Shown here: positions 35,789 to 44,219 of the stretch, piece after piece
How the letters are laid out: each line of letters begins with the position of its first letter
Position numbering within the stretch: the first letter of the stretch is position 1
From: Nitrobacteraceae bacterium AZCC 2146
Lineage (GTDB): Bacteria > Pseudomonadota > Alphaproteobacteria > Rhizobiales > Xanthobacteraceae
Direction: 5' to 3'
Assembly: GCA_036924855.1 (NCBI GenBank)
Contig: JBAGRP010000001.1
Span: 1,860,001 to 1,924,000 of the forward strand
Length of the DNA: 64,000 bases
The notes under the pieces: generated by a model
The model's database searches: none
Seen by the model: the letters and a program-made list of their open reading frames with translations, nothing else
What the model was told of the DNA's origin: nothing
Program-made: the position numbers and the translations under genes

Positions 35789-36334
35789 ATGTTCCGCATC
35801 GATTTCAACAAGCTGCGCTTCCTCGTTTGCGACGACAATCCGCACATGCGGCGGATTTTGCGCACGCTGCTGCATTCGTTTGGCGCGCGCGAAGTCTATG
35901 AAGCGGAAGACGGTGCCACCGCGCTGGAAATGTACAGCCACTACGTGCCCGACATCGTCATCGCCGACTGGGCGATGCCGATCTTCGACGGCCTCGAACT
36001 GGCGCAGATGATCCGGCAGCCGGATTCCAAGGGCAACCCCTACGCGCCGATCATCATGCTGACCGGCCATTCCGAGAAGCGTCGCATCACCATGGCACGC
36101 GACGCCGGCGTCACCGAATTCCTGGCCAAGCCGATCTCGGCCAAGGGACTCTATCTGCGCATCATGAGCGTGGTCGCGCATCCCCGCCCCTTCATCAAGA
36201 CGAAAAACTATTTCGGGCCGGACCGCCGCCGCAACACTACCGTCGCCTATATCGGACCCGAGCGCCGCAACGGAGGCGAAGCTGAAATCCTGCAGCAACC
36301 GTCGCTGATGGATAAAGCCCGCGTCACCAGCTAA
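35789..36334 (+). CDS. CheY-like response regulator (receiver domain)
   Basis: 181 residues. Receiver domain about 8-130: LRFLVCDDNPHM gives the acidic pair, PDIVIADWAMPIFDG the phospho-accepting Asp (about 60), MLTGH the Thr/Ser switch and AKPIS the conserved Lys. The remaining 50 residues contain FGPDRRR and IGPERRN repeats, a tail found in alphaproteobacterial receiver proteins, and no DNA-binding domain. Its stop overlaps the start of an Hpt gene by one base, so the two form a phosphorelay pair. Confidence 0.9.
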   Translation: MFRIDFNKLRFLVCDDNPHMRRILRTLLHSFGAREVYEAEDGATALEMYSHYVPDIVIADWAMPIFDGLELAQMIRQPDSKGNPYAPIIMLTGHSEKRRITMARDAGVTEFLAKPISAKGLYLRIMSVVAHPRPFIKTKNYFGPDRRRNTTVAYIGPERRNGGEAEILQQPSLMDKARVTS

Positions 36335-36939
36335 TGCGCAGCACCTTGGAGAAATTGATGATGTCCCGGGACAAGACGCTGGCGCCGAAGATCGAGGCTT
36401 TCGCCGATCACCACGTCATCACGCCGCCGAACACGCTGCGCCGGGCGATCCGCCGCGTCGTGGACCGGGATCTCGACGATCCCGTCGCCCGCGCCGAGCA
36501 GGCGCTGGCCGGCCTGTCCGGCGAGTTCAAGACCTGGATGCGCAGCGAGTGCGACCGCCTCGCCGCGGCGCACGACGCCATCGTCGAGCACGGCTTCAAC
36601 GCGCAGACCCGCGGCGAGTTGTTTCGCGCCGCCCACGATATCAAGGGCGATGCCTCGACCTTCGGCTTTCCCACTGCGGGCGCGGCCGCCGAAAGCCTGT
36701 GCCGCATCATCGACCACGCGCCCCATCTCGACCAGGTCCCGCCCGATCTGATCAGGCATCATATCGAAGCCATCCAGGCGATCGTGCGCGAGCATAACAC
36801 CATCGACAAGGCCGGCGTGGCCAGTGAACTCAGCAGCCGGCTGCGCGGCATCGCCGACGACTATCTGATGCATGTGAACCGCGACCGCCCCGATCATCTC
36901 GAAGCCATCGCCGCGCCGAGCATTGTGCCGGCGGATTAG
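36334..36939 (+). CDS. Hpt (histidine phosphotransfer) domain protein
   Basis: 201 residues. The Hpt four-helix domain has LFRAAHDIKGDASTFGFPTAGAAAESLCRIID (about 90-125), where the His in AAHDIKG is the phospho-acceptor. The N-terminal part is helical. Overlaps the receiver gene by one base (TAATG). No histidine kinase is encoded nearby, so the donor is elsewhere. Confidence 0.87.
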   Translation: MRSTLEKLMMSRDKTLAPKIEAFADHHVITPPNTLRRAIRRVVDRDLDDPVARAEQALAGLSGEFKTWMRSECDRLAAAHDAIVEHGFNAQTRGELFRAAHDIKGDASTFGFPTAGAAAESLCRIIDHAPHLDQVPPDLIRHHIEAIQAIVREHNTIDKAGVASELSSRLRGIADDYLMHVNRDRPDHLEAIAAPSIVPAD

Positions 36940-36961
36940 GGCGTTACTCCAACTGCCATGA

Positions 36962-37117
36962 ACTGTCATTCCGGGGCGTGAGCAGCGACAGCTGCGCGCG
37001 AACCTCAGCCACTCCAATTGGAGTGGCTGAGAATCCCGAGTTGTTCACCCCATCTCGGGATTCCGGGTCTGCACTCCAGCCGGCTTCGCCGTCTGAAGTC
37101 CATCCCGGAATGACAGT
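36962..37117. repeat. Composite palindromic intergenic element
   Basis: The element is bounded by a perfect 14-bp inverted repeat (ACTGTCATTCCGGG at 36962-36975, complement at 37104-37117). Inside are a perfect 28-bp palindrome (37004-37031, centre CCAATTGG) and a 10-bp inverted repeat GAATCCCGAG (37031-37040) / CTCGGGATTC (37054-37063). It sits between the convergent Hpt and DUF2336 genes, as REP/BIME-type elements do. Confidence 0.8.
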
Positions 37118-37138
37118 GTTGGGGGTGAGCCTGCTAAC

Positions 37139-38311
37139 TTAAGCCGCGATCAGCTCGTAGCCGCGCTGCGCCATGTCCTGCATCGCCAGTTCGTCGCAGA
37201 ACACGCGGGCTTCCTCGCGCGCCGACTCGGTTGCAAACCTGCGCAGCAGGATCAGCAGTGGTTCGGAAATCGCAGCATCGGTCTCGCAGATCGTCAGCAC
37301 GCGCTCGACCATGCGACGGCGCAGCCGCACCGCGCCACCGACTGACCCGATGAATCCGATTTCGTTGCGCGCTTCCAGCGCAGCACGGAACGCCGGGAAT
37401 GTGGATTCCGGCAAGCCCGCGCGGCTGAGCAATGCATTCAGGCTGGCGCCGACGCCGTCATAGACGATCGCGGCGACGCGGCTCTGCGGCAGGCCGGACA
37501 ATTCCACCAGCGCCTGGTCGAACAATTCGAGATTGCCCGACAACAGCGCACGCAGGATCAGGCCGACGGTGAGCTGCCCCGCTTCGCGCAGATGTTTCAC
37601 GAGGTCGCGCATCTCGTCGCCGCGCGAACGCGATGCGATGTTCACCGTGGAGCGCGCCATCGCCTCATCTGCGACGCGGCCGGCGCGATCGGCGGAAAGC
37701 CAGTTGCGCGCGACCACGAAGCGGGTCAGCGTTTCCGACAGTTTTGCGACCAGCGCCAGGCGCGTGGTCGCCGGCAGGCCATCGAGCACCAGCATCGATT
37801 CACGGATCGCGGCGAGATGGCCGTGACGCTCGACGATGCGGTCCCAGGAGAACGGCGCCAACTCAGCGAAGGGATTTTCGATCAGCTCCAGGGCTGCGGC
37901 GGCCGAGCCGACTTCGGCAATGGCGGCGCAGACCGACGTCGGCAGCGTGATGCGGCGCGCCACCGCGCACTGCAATTCGCTGTTGCCGGCGGCGACGATG
38001 TCGACGAGGTCGGCATCGATCAAAAGCGGAGAATGTTCGAGCACCGGAAGTGCCACGCAGGTCTGATCGACCGACAGCGCCTGCACGATGGCGGCGGGCG
38101 CCGACGGCGCGCGGGCGAACACTTGCGCCATCGCCTGGCGAACGAGAGGCGATGGATCATCGAGCAGCATCAGCAGCGCGCCCTCGGCGGCGGCGCGATC
38201 GTCCTCCGACAGATCGGAGAAAATCCAGGCCCGCGCCAGCGAACGCGTTGCCTCTGCTCGCTCGCTTGCGGGAGCGGTTCGTACCCAACTAATGAACTGC
38301 CGAACGATCAT
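37139..38311 (-). CDS. DUF2336 domain-containing protein
   Basis: 390 residues, all-helical with HEAT-like repeats (AEGALLMLLDDPSPLVRQAMAQVFARAP, ALSVDQTCVALPVLEHSPLLIDADLVDIVAAGNSELQCAVARR). This is the DUF2336 family, common in Rhizobiales and of unknown function; some members carry a degenerate kinase-dimerisation-like region. Placed near receiver and Hpt genes, it may belong to the same signalling set, which is inference. Confidence 0.85.
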   Translation of the reverse strand: MIVRQFISWVRTAPASERAEATRSLARAWIFSDLSEDDRAAAEGALLMLLDDPSPLVRQAMAQVFARAPSAPAAIVQALSVDQTCVALPVLEHSPLLIDADLVDIVAAGNSELQCAVARRITLPTSVCAAIAEVGSAAAALELIENPFAELAPFSWDRIVERHGHLAAIRESMLVLDGLPATTRLALVAKLSETLTRFVVARNWLSADRAGRVADEAMARSTVNIASRSRGDEMRDLVKHLREAGQLTVGLILRALLSGNLELFDQALVELSGLPQSRVAAIVYDGVGASLNALLSRAGLPESTFPAFRAALEARNEIGFIGSVGGAVRLRRRMVERVLTICETDAAISEPLLILLRRFATESAREEARVFCDELAMQDMAQRGYELIAA

Positions 38312-38384
38312 GGCCCTGCCGGCTTACGCAACTTGAAAGACACCGCGAGACGGCGCCACTGTCAGAGAAAATAAACCATGCCGC

Positions 38385-38399
38385 TTAACAAAGGGTTCA
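38385..38399. promoter_or_regulatory. Near-consensus CtrA-type site upstream of the DUF2336 gene
   Basis: TTAA-CAAAGGG-TTCA, one mismatch from TTAA-N7-TTAA, 75 bp upstream of the DUF2336 start. Thirteen of its bases are identical to the perfect site at 60139. Confidence 0.4.
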
Positions 38400-38453
38400 C
38401 CATAACCGTTTGGGTTTATTGACGTTTCGTTAAGGGTGCGGAGGAGGACCGGG

Positions 38454-38616
38454 CTCGTGTCCCGGACGCGATGCGGCGCTCAGGCGATGCAAAGCATCGC
38501 CGACTTGCGCTGCTTCGCAGATCCGGGACCTATAACTACACTTCGATAGATGGGCCCCGGATCAGCAGCGCACCACGCCCCAACAGGGGCGCGGTGCGCA
38601 GCATCCGGGGCACGAG
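38454..38616. repeat. 165-bp-class palindromic intergenic repeat, copy 1
   Basis: Starts CTCGTGTCCCGGACGCG and ends CATCCGGGGCACGAG, so the termini are inverted. Internal hairpins include GGCGATGC-AAA-GCATCGCC and GCGCACC/GGTGCGC. It closely matches the reverse complement of 61021-61185. Lies between the convergent-side end of a lytic transglycosylase gene and the DUF2336 promoter region. Confidence 0.88.
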
Positions 38617-38638
38617 GCCACTGTTAGATGGAAAATAG

Positions 38639-39628
38639 CTAACTACTGAACGCGCCGCTGCGGTCGCTGAACAGGTCGAGCGGCTTGGGCACGCCGACCT
38701 CGGGGGTCTTCGGCAGCGCCACTGATGTCAGTGACGTGTTGTTGCCCCACAATTCCTGCACCGCCGGCGAGATCGGCTGGGCGCGTTCGCCGCCCTGGAA
38801 CAGCGAACGGAAGATCGGCTGCTCCTGCGCCGAGGTCGAGGAAGTATCCGACGCAAAGCTCGCGACTTGCGCGTTACGCACATCGGGAAAGCTTGAGAGA
38901 TATGCGGCGTTGTCAACCGGCGCGGCGGCCGCGACAGCGCTGCCCGCGGTCACGCCGGCGGAGGCCAGCGCGGTGCGTGTGGAAGAAGAATTGGCCGCGC
39001 TGGCGTAGCGCGTCGACAGCACCGAATAGACCTCGGACACGCTGCGCGCGCTGCCGCTTTGATCGTAGAAGATCGATTTGTTCGCCGCAGCCGCGTTCGG
39101 AAACAGCGCCGCGCCGGACGCGCTCGGATTGTTCTCGGCTGACGTGATCAGCTTCGAGGCGCCGCCGACGCCCATGAAGTGCGCCATGTAGAGTTCGCTG
39201 TCGGTCGGGCGACGGCCGATCGCACCGGTCAGCTTGAAGCTGTTGGACTGTGTCAGTACGCCGGCCATCGCCGAACTCGCCACCGGATCGTCGCGCAGCT
39301 TGAGGATTTCCGCCTTTGCGGTGGGGTCGCTGACGGAATAGCTGCCCGACGCGGACTTGGTGATGGCGTCGGCGTATTTGCCGTAGCCAAGCTGGGTACC
39401 GGCTTCCTTGACGGTGCCGAGCCAGGTCTGATCGATGAACTGAAACAGCCCCTTGGCCGACGAGGTCGAAGCCGTTGCCGTCGGGTTGAGATTGGATTCC
39501 ATCTTGGCGGTGGCGAGCAGATATTCGAAGCTGGTGCCCGTGGTGCCGGCAGCATTCTTGATCGCGCCCGTCACCTGACTGCGCGATGAAGTGACTGCTG
39601 TAGCTACGCTGGTCGCATCGACCGCCAT
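38639..39628 (-). CDS. Lytic transglycosylase domain protein
   Basis: 329 residues from the ATG at 39628 (MAVDATSVATAV); a longer frame to 39709 is possible. The catalytic region near the N-terminus reads SFEYLLATAKMESNLNPTATASTSSAKGLFQFIDQTWL, where the Glu in AKMESN is the expected catalytic acid and GLFQFI the family motif. No obvious signal peptide. The C-terminal 150 residues are Ser/Ala-rich and unrecognised. It may cut peptidoglycan for flagellum or secretion assembly. A perfect CtrA-type site lies upstream. Confidence 0.85.
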   Translation of the reverse strand: MAVDATSVATAVTSSRSQVTGAIKNAAGTTGTSFEYLLATAKMESNLNPTATASTSSAKGLFQFIDQTWLGTVKEAGTQLGYGKYADAITKSASGSYSVSDPTAKAEILKLRDDPVASSAMAGVLTQSNSFKLTGAIGRRPTDSELYMAHFMGVGGASKLITSAENNPSASGAALFPNAAAANKSIFYDQSGSARSVSEVYSVLSTRYASAANSSSTRTALASAGVTAGSAVAAAAPVDNAAYLSSFPDVRNAQVASFASDTSSTSAQEQPIFRSLFQGGERAQPISPAVQELWGNNTSLTSVALPKTPEVGVPKPLDLFSDRSGAFSS

Positions 39629-39715
39629 TTTGGTGCCCCGCTCCCCGCGAAACGACCGTTCGGCCTCCAGCGCTGTCAGCAGCGCCCATGCCTCGGACAC
39701 CTTGGGCAATCGTGG

Positions 39716-39730
39716 TTAACCGCAGGTTAA
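39716..39730. promoter_or_regulatory. Perfect CtrA-type full site (TTAA-N7-TTAA)
   Basis: TTAACCGCAGGTTAA matches the CtrA full-site consensus exactly. It lies 88 bp upstream of the lytic transglycosylase start used here. Confidence 0.5.
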
Positions 39731-39931
39731 CGAGCGCCGACACCCCTGCTTTGCTGCCTTAGGTTGAGTTATTATCAAAGCCTTAGCGTTTGATTGTTTC
39801 CGTACGTGTCTGAGAGGGAGCAGCGATACCTCCTCTCGCAGGTGAGGAGCCCGACATGGTTGCTGTCGCCACCCAAACGACGTTGCCCGCGACCGCGCTG
39901 ACCGGCTGGCCTGACGGCGCCGTCAGCAGCC

Positions 39932-40369
39932 CTAGCGATAGACCTCGGCGGGATCGAACACCTTGTCGGCATCGACGAACGATACTTTTGCCACGCCGTC
40001 CTGGCCCGTGGTGATAGCGCGGTAGAAGCACGAGCGGCGGCCGGTGTGGCAGGCGGCACCGCCGGCCTGCTCGACCCTGATCCAGATCGCATCCTGGTCG
40101 CAATCCATCCGCATCTCGACCACACGCTGCACGTTGCCGGAGCTTTCGCCCTTGCGCCACAGCGCCTTGCGGGAGCGGCTGTAGTACCAGGCCTCGCCGG
40201 TGGCGATGGTCTTCTGCAACGCTTCGTCGTTCATGTGGGCGACCATCAGCACGTCGCCGTTGCCGGCGTCGGTGGTGACGCAGGTGACGAGACCGGCGGA
40301 ATCGAATTTCGGGCGCAGCACGAGGTCTTCTTCGATCTCATGACTGTGAGCTTGCGATGAATCGGACAC
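39932..40369 (-). CDS. hisI: Phosphoribosyl-AMP cyclohydrolase
   Basis: 145 residues from a GTG at 40369 ([14 protein letters not shown]), chosen because the upstream frame is not family-like. [42 protein letters not shown] is the HisI core. [30 protein letters not shown] supplies the zinc and magnesium ligands (Cys, Asp and Cys-x6-Cys). It opens the ring of phosphoribosyl-AMP in histidine synthesis. HisE is not fused. Confidence 0.93.
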   Translation of the reverse strand: MSDSSQAHSHEIEEDLVLRPKFDSAGLVTCVTTDAGNGDVLMVAHMNDEALQKTIATGEAWYYSRSRKALWRKGESSGNVQRVVEMRMDCDQDAIWIRVEQAGGAACHTGRRSCFYRAITTGQDGVAKVSFVDADKVFDPAEVYR

Positions 40370-40442
40370 GGGAAACTCTTTCAAGAAATTCGGGCGCAAA
40401 ATGCGCCCGAGAAATCGACAGCCCTCGGATCGCGAAGAGCGT

Positions 40443-41147
40443 CTAGCGCGACGGCGTGTTGACCATGGACAGGAAGCGCGCCTGCTCGGCCGGGTTGTCG
40501 CGGAACATGCCGGTGAAGCGCGTGGTGAAGGTCCGCGAACCTTCCTTGCGGATGCCGCGGGCCGACATGCAGGTATGCTCCGCCTCGACCATGATGGCGA
40601 CGCCACGCGGCTTCAGCACTTCGTCCACCGCGGCAGCGAGCTGCGCGGTCAGGTGTTCCTGGGTCTGCAGGCGGTGGCCGAAGATATCGACCAGCCGCGC
40701 CAGCTTCGACAGGCCGACGACACGCTCGATCGGGGTATAGGCGATGTGGGCCTTGCCGTAGAACGGCATCATGTGATGCTCGCAATGCGAGGTGAAACCC
40801 ATGTCGCGGATCAGCACGAAGTCGTCATAGCCCGCGGTCTCGCCAAAGGTGCGGTTCAGCACCTCGGCCGGGCACTGGTAGTAGCCCTGGAACAGTTCGT
40901 CATAGGCTTCGACGACGCGGCGCGGCGTATCCAGCAGGCCTTCGCGCTGCGGATTTTCGCCGATATAGGCCAGCAGCGTCTGCACCGCCCGCTCGGCCTC
41001 GATACGCGACGGCCGCGGCTGGTCGGGATGCACGGCGGCGTCGAGAAATTCCGCAGGATCGAGTTCCGCCGGGTGAAACTCGGGTCTGACGTCGGAAGAT
41101 TTGGCGTCGAGGGATTTGCCGCGCAGCGGTTTGATGATTGCGTCCAT
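40443..41147 (-). CDS. folE: GTP cyclohydrolase I
   Basis: 234 residues. The first 50 are a variable extension; the core starts about [38 protein letters not shown]. Zinc and catalytic residues are in [22 protein letters not shown] and [12 protein letters not shown]. It makes dihydroneopterin triphosphate for folate. It lies 73 bp upstream of hisI on the same strand. GGAGT 6 bp before the ATG supports the start. Confidence 0.95.
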   Translation of the reverse strand: MDAIIKPLRGKSLDAKSSDVRPEFHPAELDPAEFLDAAVHPDQPRPSRIEAERAVQTLLAYIGENPQREGLLDTPRRVVEAYDELFQGYYQCPAEVLNRTFGETAGYDDFVLIRDMGFTSHCEHHMMPFYGKAHIAYTPIERVVGLSKLARLVDIFGHRLQTQEHLTAQLAAAVDEVLKPRGVAIMVEAEHTCMSARGIRKEGSRTFTTRFTGMFRDNPAEQARFLSMVNTPSR

Positions 41148-41162
41148 CTTTACTCCGTTCGA

Positions 41163-41182
41163 CCGGTCTCACAGGAGACCGG
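41163..41182 (-). promoter_or_regulatory. Hairpin in the folE leader
   Basis: CCGGTCTC / GAGACCGG, 8-bp perfect arms with a 4-base loop, ends 15 bp before the folE start, just upstream of the ribosome-binding site. It could affect folE translation; no known riboswitch was recognised. Confidence 0.35.
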
Positions 41183-41395
41183 AGTGTCACCGGGCAGACG
41201 GGGCGGCTAACGCCACCGGACGCCTGAGTCCGTCAAGAATAACACCAGCGCGCCCGAACTGAATTCTCAAATTCCGGCGATCTGGAGAACGCCCGGCATT
41301 CTCATGGCGGGCCTCTCACCCTATATAGGGCTCAGTTCCACGGCCGCCAAGGGCGTTGCCCCGGGCTCCGGTGGCAGAGTTAAGGTTCAAATCGG

Positions 41396-41851
41396 ATGCT
41401 GAACGACATCTATAACAAGCGCATCATCGAACTCGCCGGCAATATTCCGCGGCTGGGCCGCCTGCCCGCGCCCGACGCCAGCGCCACCGCGCATTCCAAA
41501 CTGTGCGGCTCCACCGTCAAGATCGACCTCACCATGGATGGCCCCGTCGTCACCGACTTCGCCCATGACGTCAAAGCCTGCGCCCTCGGCCAGGCCTCCT
41601 CCTCGATCATGGCGAGCCATGTGGTCGGCTCCACCGCCGAGGAATTGCGCGAACTGCGCGAGACCGTGCGAAAAATGCTCAAGGAAAACGGCGCGCCGCC
41701 CAACGGCAAGTGGGCCGACATCGCCTTGCTCGAACCGGTGCGCGACTACAAGGCCCGCCACGCCTCGACGCTCTTGACGTTCGATGCGGTGGTCGATGCG
41801 ATCGGCCAGATCGAGGCGAAAGCCGGCCAGCTGACCCCGGCGCAGGGCTGA
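41396..41851 (+). CDS. IscU/NifU-N-like iron-sulfur scaffold protein
   Basis: 151 residues. LNDIYNKRIIELAGNIPRLGRL opens the fold. KLCGSTVKIDL holds the first cluster Cys (about 37) and VKACALGQASSSIMASH the second (about 62). Where IscU has HC near its C-terminus, this protein reads YKARHASTLLTFDAV: the His is kept but the third Cys is Ala. The Asp after the first Cys is replaced by Ser. It may be a modified scaffold or carrier. Divergent from folE, a rhizobial arrangement. Confidence 0.85.
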   Translation: MLNDIYNKRIIELAGNIPRLGRLPAPDASATAHSKLCGSTVKIDLTMDGPVVTDFAHDVKACALGQASSSIMASHVVGSTAEELRELRETVRKMLKENGAPPNGKWADIALLEPVRDYKARHASTLLTFDAVVDAIGQIEAKAGQLTPAQG

Positions 41852-41854
41852 GTG

Positions 41855-42775
41855 CTACTTCACCGCCGGTGTCGCGATCGTGACACCGCCGGGCGGCAGC
41901 GCGATTTCGGCGGTCTTGGTCGATTTCGGCGCCAGCGCGACCGGAACCTTCTCGTCCTCAGCACCGCTGACGAAACGATCCTGCACCGACTTCGGCGTTA
42001 GCGACGCCACTGCAGGGTCTGTTGTCTTGCTCTCCGGCAGCACATCGGTCCCGACCGTGGTGGTGACGAGATTAGTCAGCTGCAATTCCGGCGCCGACAG
42101 TTCATGCAGATCTTCCCATGGCGGCACGTTGAGCGACAGCGACAGCAGGTCGCCGGTGCCCCCCATCTCGAAAGTGTATTTGGCGAGCCGGCCGATATCG
42201 CGCTCGACGATCATCAAGTCCTGCGCAGTATAGGTCGCAGCCTTGGGATCGTCGGCGCGGTCGCCCATCCAGATCTGGTGCACCCGGACATGAGCTTCTT
42301 CGGGCACGTAGCGCGTCTTGCCGGACAGCAGCAGGAACACGCACATGGATTCACAATAGGCCTGCGGCGCCACCGCCGGCGTGAGGCCGGCCTTGGTTTG
42401 CAGCTCGATGGTGGTGCCGACCGTCGTCAGCAGTCCCAATTTGCGCCAGCGCCGGCCCATGGTGATGGCATCGTTGACCGAGCCGCCGCTGGAATCCAGC
42501 ACGACCGTCGCGCCGATCAGGTCGCGGCTCCTGGCAAATTCATCGAAATCCTTGACGGTATCGCCGGTCACCACGCCGACCGCGCCGATCCAGCCGCGGC
42601 AATTCGGCTCGCAGGCGATCCAGGTAAAGCGCATCGGCAGTTTGCGTTCTTCGAGGAAGCTGGCAGCGTGAACGGGAACGCCAAACGCGGCCATCAAAGC
42701 TGGCAGGGCCAGGCAAAAGACAACCGCACGAAACAATGCCGAACTACCGGATCGAAGCGACCTTACGAGTCTCAA
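41855..42775 (-). CDS. Periplasmic ClpP/crotonase-like protein (COG3904 type)
   Basis: 306 residues with an N-terminal signal or anchor segment (about 12-36). GATVVLDSSGGSVNDAITMGRRWRKLGLLTTVG resembles the ClpP-fold motif around the catalytic Ser region. YCESMCVFLLLSGKTRYVPEEAHVRVHQI carries the paired Cys typical of this group. The C-terminal 100 residues vary and include a Pro/Thr tail. Proteolytic activity is not established for this group. Only 3 bp separate its stop from the convergent scaffold gene. Confidence 0.7.
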   Translation of the reverse strand: MRLVRSLRSGSSALFRAVVFCLALPALMAAFGVPVHAASFLEERKLPMRFTWIACEPNCRGWIGAVGVVTGDTVKDFDEFARSRDLIGATVVLDSSGGSVNDAITMGRRWRKLGLLTTVGTTIELQTKAGLTPAVAPQAYCESMCVFLLLSGKTRYVPEEAHVRVHQIWMGDRADDPKAATYTAQDLMIVERDIGRLAKYTFEMGGTGDLLSLSLNVPPWEDLHELSAPELQLTNLVTTTVGTDVLPESKTTDPAVASLTPKSVQDRFVSGAEDEKVPVALAPKSTKTAEIALPPGGVTIATPAVK

Positions 42776-43001
42776 ATCGGTTCCTTCCCGCGCTCAACGA
42801 GCAATGGTACTGACCCCCAAATCAACGCTCATGATTCTGTCATACGCGTGTAGCTGAAAACCTAGCGTGCGATTTCGCAGCATCCAACTAAATTGCTGCG
42901 CTGCGTGCGAAAATCTAGCAGGTGTGTCCTGCTTGCATAACTCTTTGAGTTCCCTGCTAGAAAACAGTGCAAATGTCAGTCGATCTGATAGCAAAGCGCT
43001 T

Positions 43002-43337
43002 ATGAAACACTCATCGCCCTGCCCAGACTGTGCCGGTACTATTCAACGCCTGCCGCGCAACGCCGGCCGCGGCGCGATCTGGCTCTACCGACATACCCTC
43101 TCGCCATTGGTTGGTTACAACTGCCGGCATCTGCCGACTTGTTCCGTCTACGGCGACGAGGCGATCGCGCGCTACGGGCTGTGGGCCGGCGGCTGGATGA
43201 CGCTGGCGCGGCTGCTGCGTTGCCAGCCCTGGGGTACGTCGGGCATCGACAACGTGCCGAAGACGGCTCCACCCGATGCGCGCTGGTATCTTCCGTGGCG
43301 CTTTGGACGCTGGCGCGGCGTCAATGACGCCAGCTAG
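43002..43337 (+). CDS. yidD: Membrane protein insertion efficiency factor YidD
   Basis: 111 residues from the ATG at 43002. IWLYRHTLSPLVGYNCRHLPTCSVYGDEAIARYGLWAGGWMTLARLLRCQPWG is the complete YidD signature with its three conserved Cys. It helps YidC/Sec insert inner-membrane proteins. The N-terminal CPDC pair is extra. Usual partners rnpA and yidC are not here. Confidence 0.94.
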   Translation: MKHSSPCPDCAGTIQRLPRNAGRGAIWLYRHTLSPLVGYNCRHLPTCSVYGDEAIARYGLWAGGWMTLARLLRCQPWGTSGIDNVPKTAPPDARWYLPWRFGRWRGVNDAS

Positions 43338-43738
43338 AAGCTGACGCAGGAGCTGCGCACCGACGTCAACACCGATTGCTGCCTGAACGCCTTCTTATAG
43401 GCATCGACGATTGCCACCAGCCCGGTGCGCTTTGACGCCTCGTCGGGGAATGTGATCAGCACTACCTTGCTCGGTTCGCGTACCAGGATTCCACGTGTGC
43501 TGTCGCGCCATTGCCCCTTGGCATCGATCACCGTGAGCCCATCGGGAAACCGCGGCGTGATTTCGTTGGCCACGAAGCTGGCGAAGGCGGCGTCGCTGAC
43601 GCCGAGGCGATCGCCGATGTAGCGGCCAAATATCAGTTCCGCACTTGCCATTATCTGCGCTGGCGGCAGGCATGGCTGCAGCAGCGATGCGCAGCCAGAT
43701 AGCATCACGGCGGCGGCCAAGAGAACTAAACGAAGCAT
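43334..43738 (-). CDS. Lipoprotein with DUF3574-like domain
   Basis: 134 residues from the ATG at 43738. The signal peptide ends in the lipobox MLSGC (Cys about 15). The mature part has AELIFGRYIGDRLGVSDAAFASFVANEITPRFPDGLTVIDAKGQWRDSTRGILVREPSKVVLITFP, which matches DUF3574. Function unknown. Its stop overlaps the end of yidD by 4 bp (convergent). Confidence 0.82.
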   Translation of the reverse strand: MLRLVLLAAAVMLSGCASLLQPCLPPAQIMASAELIFGRYIGDRLGVSDAAFASFVANEITPRFPDGLTVIDAKGQWRDSTRGILVREPSKVVLITFPDEASKRTGLVAIVDAYKKAFRQQSVLTSVRSSCVSF

Positions 43739-43871
43739 TGCGCGCACGATCTGGTCCATCCACCGCTGCAAATCAGCGCATGCCAAAATTATCTTGATGA
43801 TAGTTGTGCTAATTCAAACATCCGGGATTGTTCGCCGACAACTGGTATCATAGGGTGCGCCATCATCCATC

Positions 43872-44219
43872 ATGATTGCCGGGGACGCGAAGGTGCAAGA
43901 AGGCCTGTATGAGGTTCATTTCCACACCGTCCACGGCGCCGGCACCGGCATCATCTACGCCACCGGCGGCAAGCTGCGCGGCGGGAACTCCGCCTTCACG
44001 TTCGTCGGCAACTATCACAACAAGGGCGACACCATCTCCGTGAAGGTTTCGACCCGGCGCTACAATCCCGATCCCAGCCACAAGTCGCTGTTCGGCCTCG
44101 AAGGCGTCACCCTGGCCCTGAACGGCCACGTTCATGGCGACCTGGTCTACTTCGAGGGCAGCGCGCTGCAGCTGCCGGGCGTGAACTTCAAGGCGTCGCT
44201 GACCCGCGTCAGCGACTAA
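43872..44219 (+). CDS. GrlR-like regulatory protein
   Basis: 115 residues. EGLYEVHFHTVHGAGTGIIYATGGKLRGGNSAFTFVGNYHNKGDTISVKVSTRRYNPDPSHKSLFGLEGVTLALNGHVHGDLVYFEGSA fits the beta-barrel GrlR family, named for a negative regulator of type III secretion in enteropathogens. No secretion genes lie in the window, so the family name should not be taken as function. Its stop overlaps the convergent MFS gene by 4 bp. Confidence 0.75.
   Translation: MIAGDAKVQEGLYEVHFHTVHGAGTGIIYATGGKLRGGNSAFTFVGNYHNKGDTISVKVSTRRYNPDPSHKSLFGLEGVTLALNGHVHGDLVYFEGSALQLPGVNFKASLTRVSD

Larger units (their letters stand above)
38312..38638. other. Intergenic region with CtrA-like site and repeat
   Basis: No gene. The right half is repeat copy 1 (38454-38616). 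The left half holds the DUF2336 promoter region with the TTAA-type site at 38385. Confidence 0.7.

Noticed and set aside
39812..39837. Hairpin GAGAGGGAG/CTCCTCTC downstream of hisI as riboswitch
   Set aside because: It contains a bulge, has no known riboswitch sequence and no gene start follows in a matching direction with good signals.
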